Origin: Verrucomicrobiota bacterium
Lineage (GTDB): Bacteria > Verrucomicrobiota > Verrucomicrobiia > Limisphaerales > UBA9464
NCBI GenBank assembly: GCA_029865985.1
Contig: JARXAF010000130.1
Coordinates: forward strand, 1-40,544
Length of the DNA stretch: 40,544 nt
Direction: 5' to 3'
In this document: positions 27,504 to 36,666 of the stretch, in pieces
Layout of the letters: each line of letters begins with the position of its first letter
Position numbering within the stretch: the stretch's first letter is position 1
Program-made: the position numbers and the translations under genes
Notes under the pieces: generated by a model
Databases searched by the model: none
What the model was told of the DNA's origin: nothing
What the model saw: the letters and a program-made list of their open reading frames with translations, nothing else

Positions 27504-30158
27504 TCACTTGCCAGCCGGCTTCGGCGGCAGCAGGCCCAAGATGTCCTGCTGCTTCAGGTACCACTCACGCAACGTCCGCGAGAGCATGGAGTCCTTGAAG
27601 TCCTTGAAGTTGGCGATGTTCAAGGCGCCGTCGATGTCGTCCTTCAGGGACTTGTTCAAGTCACCCTTGGCTTCGGTGGCCCAACCGCGATAAGTCCCGG
27701 TCTTGTCGTTGAGCATTTTGGCCGCGGCCATGCGGACCTCGGGCTCGTAACGGAAGTCGACGACCTCCACGAGGCTCTTGTCCACCTTGCCCTTGAGACG
27801 CTTGGTTTCGTCCTTGGCGGTGAGCACCAGGCGGGCGGTGTCGATGATGCGCTGCTCCACCTTCGAGGTGATGTCGCTGTCCTCGAGGCTTTCCTGGGCT
27901 ACGATACCGAGGTCGCGCGGAGCGTTCTCGAGACGGGCGCAGACTTGCTTGACCAACTCCTTCTCGAATTCACGGAAGAACTTCTCGCCACGCTTCAGGA
28001 TCAACTCCTTCTCGGCGGCACTGAAGGCGTATTTCTTTTCGTCTAGGCCCACGAAGTTGGTGTAAGCCGGGGCATCCAGAAGCTTCCGCAATCGGCCCAT
28101 GAGCGTGGCTTCACTCACCTTGTCAGCCGTGGGAACCCCCTTGGGCGGGTCCTTGAGTTCCAGCTTCAGATCGAGAGGCAGGAAGCTGAACAGGGCACGG
28201 TCCACGCCACCAATGCGCTCGACCTGGTCGTTCAAGTCCTTCCAGTGGGCCTTGGCACGGTCCTTTTGGTTCAGCTCACCGATGAAATCAAACTGGTTCT
28301 CCACCCGCAGCGAGCGGGCCGAGGAACGGAACCAACCGAGCATGGAGGCGAAGTGATTGGCCGTCTGGGCGGCGTAGCGGGCGGGCGAGAGGTTCACCTC
28401 GGCGATGGGCGTGGCGTCCCGCGAATCGCGCGGCGCCTTGGCCGCGATGAAGGTTTCGATGAGGCTGTTGGGGAGCAGGCGGATATCGTCGGCCAACTGC
28501 GAGTAGGCCCCGACCACGGGTTCAACGCCTTCGTCAAAACGCTGCAGGTCGCCGTAGGTGCCGACCAGTTCGTCAGAACCAAAGAGCATTTTCTTGTCAC
28601 GGGGCTCCTGGCCACCGAAATAGCCCCACTGGATGGTCGCCTTGTCATGCGGCAGGGGCTCCTTGCGAGTGCGAATGAACCACCCGACTTGCACGGCCGA
28701 TTTGAAAACCGTGTACTCCATGATGGACGACGAAGCGAAGTGGTTGGTGTAGGCATCAAGGCTCTGCCCAGTGACGTAGGCCTGAAACCACTCGTCGATT
28801 TGCTGGCGGCTCATGTTGGCCGAAACGCTGCCGGCGAAGTTGTGCCGCAGACCGAGCACGTGCCCCACCTCGTGGGCCACCACCTCCCGGACGTAGTCTT
28901 GCGAGGCCCGCAAGGCGCCGGCATCGGTCAGCGTTTCATTGGACAACAAATCTTCCAGACCTTGGGCGTATTGGTGGGCAAATTCCACCGACTGCATGTG
29001 GCACAGGCCATTGGCAGTCATCCAGGGGAAGCCTTGCGCGGCCTCACCACCCACGGCATCGGCAGTGAGCTTCTTCTTGTCGGCCACGATGTCGCGCATC
29101 GAACGCAGCAACGCCCGGGCGCGAGCCTTTCCGCTCAAGGCAAACACACTGGTCATGTAAGCCTGACCGTGTTCGGACTGACCCGTGCGCGGGTCGATGA
29201 GGATGTCGGCGTAGGCGAAGCCGGCGTTATCCCAAGGAACCCACTGCACAATGTTGTAGCGAGAGTCGGGTGCGGTGACACCCGCCGGAGCCTTCTCGGC
29301 GCGGACCAGATTGGTGCCGAAGGCGCGGTTCCAATACAGGATACCATCCTTCACCGCCTCCACGTAGTCGGCCGGGGTGTTGGCGCTGTAGTGGAAGATC
29401 ACCGGCTTGGAGACATCGAAACGGGCCATCTGCGGAGAGGGCCGACCAGTGCTTTCCTCCAACCGGGCCTGGGTCTCAAAGAAGCGAGCGTAGCGCAGGT
29501 CCGAACCCGGAGCCTCCTTGCCCTTGTAGGTGCCGGCCTCGTAGGGCGTGAAGAAGTAGCGCACCTCGAAGCGCTGCTCGACGTTGGCCATGGCCTCGCG
29601 GTCGCGGACCTGGACGCTCTGGCGAATGGACAATTGGTTGTCGAGCTTCTCGGCCTGGAACACCCGCGATTGCGGGATTTCCAGCGATTCATCGCGGGAC
29701 ATCGCGTTGAAACCGCGGCCCTGTCCGTACCAGATCTCCGTATAGAGCCGGCGCATGCCCCGGTTGAAATCGATGATCACCTTGTTGGCATCCTGCTCGA
29801 CGATGGGGAAGGTCGTGAGGATGCGGCGGGCCGGCAGGTCCTTGGTCACCACCAAGCCGTCGGTGGCCTCGTACAAATCGACGCCGTCGTGGAAGAGCTC
29901 GAACTTCACGATCTTGCCCGACAATCCCGTGGAGGTCGCGGCCAGCGACTGCGGAATCCGCGAGGCGGACATCAAATGCTCCTTGCCGAACACGGTGCGC
30001 GGCAGAACCAGGGTGTTGTTGGTGCCCACGCTGATTTCCAGGGTCACCTTCTTGGCGGCCGCCTGGGCGCTGAGCGATTGGGGGGATCCGAAGAGCGCAC
30101 TCAGGAGGAGCACTGAGAGCACCGGAGTGAGACGGGAACAAACGTCTGGGAAAAGCAT
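27504..30158 (-). CDS. Secreted zinc-dependent metalloprotease (DUF5117-type)
   Basis: Protein of 884 aa from the ATG at 30158, chosen because the following residues form a signal peptide (LTPVLSVLLLSALFGSPQSLSAQA). The metzincin-type zinc site HEVGHVLGLRH is at 429-439, with Glu430 as the catalytic base, followed by NFAGS and, further on, the SSIMEY segment with the Met-turn. The N-terminal half (FFTPYEAGTYKGKEAPGSDLRYARFFETQ, VIFHYSANTPADYVEAVKDGILYWNRAFG, RYNIVQWVPWDNAGFAYADILIDPRTGQ) is that of the large DUF5117/DUF5118 zinc-metalloprotease family. The C-terminal 250 residues are helical and charged. It probably acts in the periplasm or outside the cell on protein substrates that cannot be named. 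hrpA lies upstream on the same strand, about 105 nt away. Confidence 0.92.
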   Translation of the reverse strand: MLFPDVCSRLTPVLSVLLLSALFGSPQSLSAQAAAKKVTLEISVGTNNTLVLPRTVFGKEHLMSASRIPQSLAATSTGLSGKIVKFELFHDGVDLYEATDGLVVTKDLPARRILTTFPIVEQDANKVIIDFNRGMRRLYTEIWYGQGRGFNAMSRDESLEIPQSRVFQAEKLDNQLSIRQSVQVRDREAMANVEQRFEVRYFFTPYEAGTYKGKEAPGSDLRYARFFETQARLEESTGRPSPQMARFDVSKPVIFHYSANTPADYVEAVKDGILYWNRAFGTNLVRAEKAPAGVTAPDSRYNIVQWVPWDNAGFAYADILIDPRTGQSEHGQAYMTSVFALSGKARARALLRSMRDIVADKKKLTADAVGGEAAQGFPWMTANGLCHMQSVEFAHQYAQGLEDLLSNETLTDAGALRASQDYVREVVAHEVGHVLGLRHNFAGSVSANMSRQQIDEWFQAYVTGQSLDAYTNHFASSSIMEYTVFKSAVQVGWFIRTRKEPLPHDKATIQWGYFGGQEPRDKKMLFGSDELVGTYGDLQRFDEGVEPVVGAYSQLADDIRLLPNSLIETFIAAKAPRDSRDATPIAEVNLSPARYAAQTANHFASMLGWFRSSARSLRVENQFDFIGELNQKDRAKAHWKDLNDQVERIGGVDRALFSFLPLDLKLELKDPPKGVPTADKVSEATLMGRLRKLLDAPAYTNFVGLDEKKYAFSAAEKELILKRGEKFFREFEKELVKQVCARLENAPRDLGIVAQESLEDSDITSKVEQRIIDTARLVLTAKDETKRLKGKVDKSLVEVVDFRYEPEVRMAAAKMLNDKTGTYRGWATEAKGDLNKSLKDDIDGALNIANFKDFKDSMLSRTLREWYLKQQDILGLLPPKPAGK

Positions 30159-30264
30159 ATCCGAATTCAATTCTGTTGGAGGGCGGATGAGTTCAGGTGG
30201 CGTCAACCTGACATCAAATTGTCACCTGTCTCCAGAATATCTTGTCAGGCGGCCATGATTTTCA

Positions 30265-33200
30265 TCAACGCATCGATGCCAAATAATCATCCAACCGCTT
30301 GGGAGAAACAGGCACCGCCGTTCCGAGTTCCTGTGCGAAGAGGGACACCTTGTATTCTTCGAGAAGCCAACGGAACCCGTCGATCCGGCGGGCCGCGTCG
30401 GGATTTGCTGGCGAAGCGGTCCGCAGACGGTGCAACGCGGCCTGATAGGGAGCGACCGCCTTGGCACGCTCCCCATCCTTGACCGGGTTGTTGGCCGCCC
30501 GTTCGGCCCTCAGGGTCAGGGCTTTGAGATACCGAGGCAACTGGCGCAGCGTCTCGAACTCGATGCCGTCCAAAAAGGCCGATGGCATGAGGAACGCCAA
30601 TTCTTCGGGCAATGTGGCCGGGCGTCCCTCGACGGAGGCCGCGGAATGAGCCGGAGCCTTGGCGCCCCCCTTGCCGGCGGCCGGAGCGTTCGCCAGCAAA
30701 GCGCCCAGTTGGCTCAGGTCGTTGAGGGTGCGGGTCTTGGGAGGCAGGGCCTTGACCGGCGCGGGCAACCCGATGCGGGCCCGGGCCAATTGGAGTGCCT
30801 GGAGGACGAGGGCCAGCTGGTCCATGAATTTCGGGACCAATCCCACGATTCGCTCCCGACCCTGAACCACCGCCGCTTCGAAGGCGGCCGCGGTCAACAC
30901 TTCCGGCAATCCGGCGGGGAGAATGTGGCGCAACAAATGACGGAAGGCGCTCTCCCGCAACTCCGACGCGGTACCGATTGCGGCATAAGCCGCATCAAAG
31001 CGAGCCAACGCACGAAGCTCCTTCTCCACCCAGGCGAGATCCTTCGACAAGGCCAACTCCACCAACCGCTGGAAGCCCAAAAGCGAGGCCGATTGACAAG
31101 CCTCGCGGGTGCGGAACAGGCGGACATTCACCGCGCCCCCTTCGCGTTCCAAGCCAGGCCAAGCCATTACCGGAAACACCGGGTCATCGACCACAGTGAT
31201 TCGTTCCGGCAAATCACCACAACTCCAAGCCGTCATGGCCGGGCGCTCCCAACGTCGCACCGCCTGATGCCAGGCCGGCGGATCGCCTACGGTCTTCGGC
31301 GCCGCTTGGGGCAGTCGCGTGCGGGCCTCCTGGAGATCACGGCTTGCCACGAGGGTCCGGCGATCGGAACCCAACAATTCGAAGCGCAACTTCAGGTGGG
31401 CGGGCACAGCCTCGGAGCCCCAAGCCTCTTCAGGGACCGGCACTCCGTAGCGCTGGGTCAAAAACCGAGCGAGGTCGGCAAAGAACGAAGTTCCCTGCGG
31501 CTGAAATTCGCGAACGATTTCCGGCACCTTGGGCGGAAAGGGCATCAATTCCCGTCGCAGCGATTTGGGCAACGCCCGGAGCAGTTCCTCGATCTTGGCT
31601 TCGCGCAACCCGGGCACTGCCCACTCCAGGACAGCGGCCCCAGCCCGCTGGGCCAAGGGTGCGGGCAACTTTACGGTGACACCGTCGTGAGCCTCGCCGG
31701 GCGCATACGCGTATACCAGTGGCACCACCTGGCCATCGACCGTCACGCTGTCGGGGAAAGCGTTCTCATCGAGATGCAGGTCTTTGCCGCCGGTGATCTC
31801 CGGCTCGGTGGCACACAAAAACCCGGACTCGGTGTGGTCGCGCATCAACCGATGCAATTCGTGCAGCGACGAGATGTTTTCCAAGTGCCGGGCGTAGAAT
31901 TCGAAGAAGACCTGATCGAGGTCCACGGTGTTGCGCCGCAAGCGGGTTTGCCAGTTCTCCACCTTTTCGCGGAGCGCCCGGTTGGCCGCCATGAAACGCG
32001 GTTCGGCCGAGGGCGCGGCCGTCTGCATGGCCCGGACCACGGCCCGGTCGTCGTCGCCATCGAAGTCGTCGTTCCGGCCGGAGAGAGCCGGGGGCAGCAA
32101 GTCATCTTCAACCAGCGCCGAGCGGATGAAGATCGCCGTGGCCTCGCGGGGGGCGATGTTTCCATAGGCCACCTTGCGGGCGAAGACCTCGAGGCCGTGG
32201 AAGGTGGTCTTCTCCTCGACGAGCACACGGCCGGCGCTGGCGCTCCAATGAGCGTTCTGGTGGGTCACTTTGCAGAGGTGCGGGGCCAGTCGGACGATCC
32301 ACTGCGGATCGATGGCAGCCAAGGTGCGGGCGAACAACTGGGAGGTCTCGACGATCTCGCCACAAACCATCCAAGCGGGCTGCCGGGTTTTCTCGGGTTT
32401 GGCCGCGGCGGGGCCGGCGGGCGGCGGGCGGCGATCCTGCCTCGGCGAGCGCTCGGGTCGGTCGTACAGCACCGATCCGGGGAACACCGACACCATCCGG
32501 TTGCCGACGCCCTTGTACTGGTTGCGTTCCTGGCGGACCGCCACATGCCCCAACAAGCCGGCCAGAATGCAGCGATGGACCGCGTCTTCCTCGGCCGGGC
32601 GCTCGTTGAGCTTCACGCCGTCGAGGTCTTCCAAGGCCCCTTGTAATTGGCCATGCAAGTCCTGCCATTCGCGCATGCGCAGGTACGAGAGGAAGTGCTG
32701 CCGGCAGAACTTCCGCCGCGCGCCTTGGGTGCGCAGCGATTCCCACTGGTCGTGCACCCCGTTCCACAACCCGAGCAGCGACAGGAAGTCGGACTGCGAA
32801 TGCATGAAGCGGCGGTGGGCCTTGTCGGCCGCCTCGCGCTGGTCGAGTGGGCGCTCGCGGGGGTCCTGAATGCTCAGGCCTGCGGCGATGATGAGGAGTT
32901 CGCGGCCCGCGTGCTCGGTCTGCGCCTGCAGGAGCATCCGACCCAACGTGGGATCAATGGGCAGGCGGGCCAAATCACGGCCCAAGGCCGTCAATTCGCG
33001 CTGTTCGTCGAGGGCTCCCAGTTCCTGCAGCAGAGAGTAGCCCCCGCTAATGGCCATCGGAGCCGGCGGATTGAGGAACGGGAAGGTCTCGATGTCGCCG
33101 AGGCGCGAGGCCTTCATGCGCAAGATGACCTCGGCCAAGTTGGCCCGCTGGATTTCGGGCTGCGTGAACGGGCTGCGCGCTTCGAAGTCCTCCTCGGAAT

Positions 33201-34440
33201 AGAGTCGAATGCACACGCCGGCCTCGACACGGCCAGCCCGTCCCTTGCGCTGGTTGGCGCTGCTTTGGGACACCGCCTCGACCGGCAACCGTCGGGTGCG
33301 GGTGCGGGCATTGTAGCGGCTCATCCGGACCAGGCCGGAGTCGATGACGAAGCGGATGCCCGGAATGGTGAGCGAGGTCTCGGCAATGTTGGTGGCAATG
33401 ACCACCTTGCGACGGGACGACGGACTGAAAACCTGTTGCTGATCACCGGAACTCAGCCGCCCGAAAAGCGGAACCACCTGCGCCTCGGAGCCCAATCGTC
33501 CCTCGATCAGGTCCGCGCATTCGCGGATGTCGCGTTCACCGGGCAGGAAGATGAGCACGTCGCCCACGCCGGTCTCATAGAACAGACGCTCGCATTCACG
33601 GGCGGCCGCATCGACAAAGTCGGTGTCGGCCGGATCCGACGAAGCCCCCTCTCCGCCGGGCGGCCGATACTCGACCTCCACCGGGAACGTGCGCCCAGAA
33701 ACTTCGATGATCGGAGCGTCGTTGAAGGCTTTCGAGAAGGCCGCCGTGTCGATGGTGGCCGAAGTGATGATGACCTTCAGGTCGGGGCGCTGAGCCAAGA
33801 GGTTCTTGAGGTGCCCGAGCAGGAAATCAATGTTCAGCGAGCGCTCATGGGCCTCGTCGATGATGATGGCCTCGTATTCGGCCAAGGTCGGGTCGCCCTG
33901 CACCTCGGCCAGCAGCATACCGTCCGTCATCAGCTTGATGACCGTGTCGGTGCCGGACCGGTCGTCGAAGCGGATCTTGCAACCCACCTCGCGGCCCCAG
34001 GACACGTCCAGTTCTTCGGCGATGCGTCGCGAGATGGACAACGCGGCCACGCGACGGGGCTGGGTGCAACCAATCATGGCCCGAGCCCCGAGTCCGGCCT
34101 CCAGGCACATCTTGGGGATTTGGGTCGTCTTGCCTGAGCCGGTCTCACCGGCAATGACCACCACCGGATGAGCTCGGATCGCGGCCACGATGTCGTCCTT
34201 GCGCGCCGAAATGGGCAAACCGGGCGGGTATTGCGGGCGAGGCATCGTTTGCACCCGAAGTTCACGGCGTTCAATGGAACTCCGCGCCTGTTCCATAAGC
34301 CGATCCAGCGGGTGGGGTCCTTCGCCTAAAGGACGACCTTCCCGGACCCAGCGGGCCGCGCGCGCGCCCAGCCGAACCCAGTCCGACAGCATGCAGCGCG
34401 GCAGCAGTTGCCGGAGTTCATCTATGCGCGGGTCGGTCAT
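30265..34440 (-). CDS. hrpA: ATP-dependent RNA helicase HrpA (DEAH box)
   Basis: Protein of 1391 aa, close to the roughly 1300 aa of HrpA, from the ATG at 34440 (a TTG nine codons upstream is possible). The motor has motif I GETGSGKTT at 98-106, TQPRRVAA, motif II DEAH at 195-198, motif III SAT, and motif VI QRKGRAGR. The winged-helix and ratchet domains follow (RRFMHSQSDFLSLLGLWN), then an OB region and the HrpA-specific DUF3418 C-terminal part (WERPAMTAWSCGDLP, DDYLASMR end). HrpA resolves stalled or collided ribosomes and unwinds RNA in bacteria where it has been studied. The gene is complete. Confidence 0.97.
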   Translation of the reverse strand: MTDPRIDELRQLLPRCMLSDWVRLGARAARWVREGRPLGEGPHPLDRLMEQARSSIERRELRVQTMPRPQYPPGLPISARKDDIVAAIRAHPVVVIAGETGSGKTTQIPKMCLEAGLGARAMIGCTQPRRVAALSISRRIAEELDVSWGREVGCKIRFDDRSGTDTVIKLMTDGMLLAEVQGDPTLAEYEAIIIDEAHERSLNIDFLLGHLKNLLAQRPDLKVIITSATIDTAAFSKAFNDAPIIEVSGRTFPVEVEYRPPGGEGASSDPADTDFVDAAARECERLFYETGVGDVLIFLPGERDIRECADLIEGRLGSEAQVVPLFGRLSSGDQQQVFSPSSRRKVVIATNIAETSLTIPGIRFVIDSGLVRMSRYNARTRTRRLPVEAVSQSSANQRKGRAGRVEAGVCIRLYSEEDFEARSPFTQPEIQRANLAEVILRMKASRLGDIETFPFLNPPAPMAISGGYSLLQELGALDEQRELTALGRDLARLPIDPTLGRMLLQAQTEHAGRELLIIAAGLSIQDPRERPLDQREAADKAHRRFMHSQSDFLSLLGLWNGVHDQWESLRTQGARRKFCRQHFLSYLRMREWQDLHGQLQGALEDLDGVKLNERPAEEDAVHRCILAGLLGHVAVRQERNQYKGVGNRMVSVFPGSVLYDRPERSPRQDRRPPPAGPAAAKPEKTRQPAWMVCGEIVETSQLFARTLAAIDPQWIVRLAPHLCKVTHQNAHWSASAGRVLVEEKTTFHGLEVFARKVAYGNIAPREATAIFIRSALVEDDLLPPALSGRNDDFDGDDDRAVVRAMQTAAPSAEPRFMAANRALREKVENWQTRLRRNTVDLDQVFFEFYARHLENISSLHELHRLMRDHTESGFLCATEPEITGGKDLHLDENAFPDSVTVDGQVVPLVYAYAPGEAHDGVTVKLPAPLAQRAGAAVLEWAVPGLREAKIEELLRALPKSLRRELMPFPPKVPEIVREFQPQGTSFFADLARFLTQRYGVPVPEEAWGSEAVPAHLKLRFELLGSDRRTLVASRDLQEARTRLPQAAPKTVGDPPAWHQAVRRWERPAMTAWSCGDLPERITVVDDPVFPVMAWPGLEREGGAVNVRLFRTREACQSASLLGFQRLVELALSKDLAWVEKELRALARFDAAYAAIGTASELRESAFRHLLRHILPAGLPEVLTAAAFEAAVVQGRERIVGLVPKFMDQLALVLQALQLARARIGLPAPVKALPPKTRTLNDLSQLGALLANAPAAGKGGAKAPAHSAASVEGRPATLPEELAFLMPSAFLDGIEFETLRQLPRYLKALTLRAERAANNPVKDGERAKAVAPYQAALHRLRTASPANPDAARRIDGFRWLLEEYKVSLFAQELGTAVPVSPKRLDDYLASMR

Positions 34441-34681
34441 GCGATCGGGGCGCAGAGCATGCGACAAGCCCGGCCCGTGGCAACGCCGGGGATGATTTCA
34501 AGTCGGGGAATCGGAGGAATAAACCGGTTTGAAGGCAAAAGCCGATGCAATCGAAGCAAACGCGGAGAAGCGCTCGAGAAATCAACCCCTAGACTTTTTG
34601 CGCCCAGAAAACAGCCTGCCAACCGAGGTTATCCGCACCCATCACAGGTTGAGGGCCCAAACCATCAACCCACTCCCCATC

Positions 34682-34966
34682 ATGCTCCCCAAATACAAAG
34701 TCACCTACGACATCGATCAGCATGGCAAACTGCCCGCGTCGCACTTCACCACCGACGACCCGGTTACCTGTGAGACCTTTCTGACCGATTTGCTGGACCG
34801 CAAACTGCACATCCGTGAAATCGCACACGAAGGTGTGGCGCTACCGCCGAAGCAGTTCGATGAAATGGTCCGGTCGGCCGTGTTGCAACTGGCCTCCCGA
34901 CACGTGTGCACCTCGCTGAAGATCTCCACCGACGAAGCCCATGTCCGCTTCGGACTACCGGCGTGA
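34682..34966 (+). CDS. Small hypothetical protein
   Basis: Not recognised. The product is 94 aa from the ATG at 34682 (an upstream in-frame start at 34529 adds 51 residues of low coding quality). It reads as a compact alpha/beta protein: MLPKYKVTYDIDQHGKLPASHF, then a helix CETFLTDLLDRKLHIREIAHEGVALP, a helix KQFDEMVRSAVLQLASRHVC, and a strand HVRFGLPA. No cysteine motif, signal or membrane segment was seen. It is divergent from hrpA and about 100 nt upstream of the phosphatase-family gene on the same strand. Confidence 0.7.
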   Translation: MLPKYKVTYDIDQHGKLPASHFTTDDPVTCETFLTDLLDRKLHIREIAHEGVALPPKQFDEMVRSAVLQLASRHVCTSLKISTDEAHVRFGLPA

Positions 34967-35069
34967 TCGGCGAAACCAACCGATATTCTGACCTTCACGA
35001 CACCCACCCCGCTTTCGGGTCCATCATTGATGTTCGAGACGGGGACGGTTCAGACTCGGAGTTGCGACG

Positions 35070-35939
35070 ATGAGCCGAACAATCCCTTCCTCCCGCCCCC
35101 CCTCGAACCCACAAGCTCTGGCCGCCGCCGTCGATGCGGCGCATCAGGCTGGAGCGTTGATGAAGAAGCACCTGCGACGCGCCAAGCAAGTCAACGAATC
35201 CCATCAGCACGACATCAAGCTCGAGCTGGATGTCCGGTGCCAGAAGCTCATCACCCGGGTATTGGCTCAGGCCTTCCCGTCGATTCCAGTTCTGGGCGAG
35301 GAGGGTATCGACGACGCCAGTGAACAGGCAGTGGCCCGCTGGGTGGTAGACCCCATTGATGGCACGGTGAACTTCGCCTATGGAATCCCCCATGCCGCCG
35401 TGAGCATCGCCTTGCAAGTGCGCACGGCCGACGGTTTTCACAGCGAAGTCGGCGTAGTGTACGACCCCTTCATGAACGACTTGTGGACGGCGATCCGAGG
35501 CAAGCCGGCCCGTCTCAACGGCCGCATCGCCAAGGTCAGCACCCGCGCCCGGTTGGATGAATCCATCGTGTCACTCGGATTCGCCAAGAGCCAAGACAGC
35601 CTGAAGGCCGCACAGGCCGACTTCCTCGAACTCACCCACCGCGTGCGCAAGATCCGCATCATGGGCTCGGCCGCGTTGGCCCTCACTTACGTCGCCTGCG
35701 GCCGCTTCGATGCCTACGTCGAGGCCGGGGTCCGACTCTGGGACATCGCGGCCGGTGGACTCATCGTGGAATGCGCCGGCGGATCCTTTGTCACACAGGC
35801 ACTGCCCGGGGAGCACCGATACGGCCTCATCGCCAGCAACGGGCTCATCCACGACCAGATCCCGCATGCGCGGACCTCGGAGGCGAAGAAAAAGACCACC
35901 CGATCCCAACGCGCATCGAAGGCCCCGACTCGTTCCTAG
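35070..35939 (+). CDS. Inositol monophosphatase family protein
   Basis: Protein of 289 aa in the Mg-dependent, lithium-sensitive sugar-phosphatase superfamily. Metal-site motifs are GEEG at 76-79, WVVDPIDGTVNF at 91-102, and the distal WDIAAGGLIVECAGG near 225-239. Family members dephosphorylate inositol-1-phosphate, fructose-1,6-bisphosphate, histidinol phosphate or PAP; this sequence does not decide among them. The N-terminal extension (about 15 residues) and the Lys/Arg/Ser-rich tail of about 25 residues are not part of the fold. The TIGR02466-type gene converges on it, with 29 nt between the stop codons. Confidence 0.93.
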   Translation: MSRTIPSSRPPSNPQALAAAVDAAHQAGALMKKHLRRAKQVNESHQHDIKLELDVRCQKLITRVLAQAFPSIPVLGEEGIDDASEQAVARWVVDPIDGTVNFAYGIPHAAVSIALQVRTADGFHSEVGVVYDPFMNDLWTAIRGKPARLNGRIAKVSTRARLDESIVSLGFAKSQDSLKAAQADFLELTHRVRKIRIMGSAALALTYVACGRFDAYVEAGVRLWDIAAGGLIVECAGGSFVTQALPGEHRYGLIASNGLIHDQIPHARTSEAKKKTTRSQRASKAPTRS

Positions 35940-35968
35940 AGCCATCAACCGCACCGGACCCGGACGGT

Positions 35969-36586
35969 TCAGGCCCAGTCGTAATTGAAGCTGATGCTAA
36001 TGCGCTCGGCCTTCAGGGTGTTGGAGGGCACCTCGTGGCGTAGCCAGCTCTCAAAGAGTGTCACGTTGCCGGCGGTGGCCGGGTAGGTCACATAACGCCG
36101 GGACCGCGAATTTCCTTCACCGGACACCGGAGGAGCCGCCATGAACTTGCTCATCCGGGGATCCTCGAACTTCAAACCAGCGCAACCCCGCGGCGTGGCC
36201 ACATAATAGGTACCGCTGACCACCGAGTTGGGGTGAAGGTGAAGGCTGTGGGTCACGCCCTGAGGCATGATGTTGATCCAGCAATCAGACATCCGCAGCC
36301 CCCGGCCCCCGAGATCCCACTCCAGAGACTTGGCATAAGCACGGACGTGCCGGTCGATCAGGCGCTCGAGTTCTGTGAAGGTCGAAGAAATGGTGTGCAA
36401 TCGATCCATCGACCCATACGACGTGTACCCGCCGGGGTAGTTCTTCTTGGACCACTTGCGCCCAGCTTCATCAAAATCTCGGAATTGGTGGCATTCCTTG
36501 AGCAGTTCACGATTGAACGCCGAGCCGTTGGGCCGCAATCGCGCGCTGTAGATGAACGTAGGAAACCAAGCTTCAATCCGTTTCAC
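35969..36586 (-). CDS. TIGR02466-type putative 2OG-Fe(II) oxygenase
   Basis: Protein of 205 aa. The N-terminus KRIEAWFPTFIYSARL, the central WINIMPQGVTHSLHLHPNSVVSGTYYVATPRGCAGLKFEDPR and the C-terminal AGNVTLFESWLRHEVPSNTLKAERISISFNYDW follow the TIGR02466 pattern. That family is predicted to be double-stranded beta-helix Fe(II)/2-oxoglutarate dioxygenases, often of phage or marine bacterial origin. The HLHP and WLRHEV histidines are the likely metal ligands, and the Arg of ERISISF the likely 2-oxoglutarate contact. The substrate is unknown. No phage genes are nearby. Confidence 0.85.
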   Translation of the reverse strand: MKRIEAWFPTFIYSARLRPNGSAFNRELLKECHQFRDFDEAGRKWSKKNYPGGYTSYGSMDRLHTISSTFTELERLIDRHVRAYAKSLEWDLGGRGLRMSDCWINIMPQGVTHSLHLHPNSVVSGTYYVATPRGCAGLKFEDPRMSKFMAAPPVSGEGNSRSRRYVTYPATAGNVTLFESWLRHEVPSNTLKAERISISFNYDWA

Positions 36587-36666
36587 GCGGATCAGCCTGC
36601 CTCAGAGGGCCGTCACGATGAAACCTTTTCAACCCGGCCACCGTCGGACAAGGTGATCACTCACTA

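Noticed and set aside
30430-32646. Long open frame opposite hrpA (738 codons)
   Set aside because: Antisense shadow of HrpA. Similar long shadows opposite the metalloprotease (28245-30116) and CobW (25515-27377) genes were rejected for the same reason.
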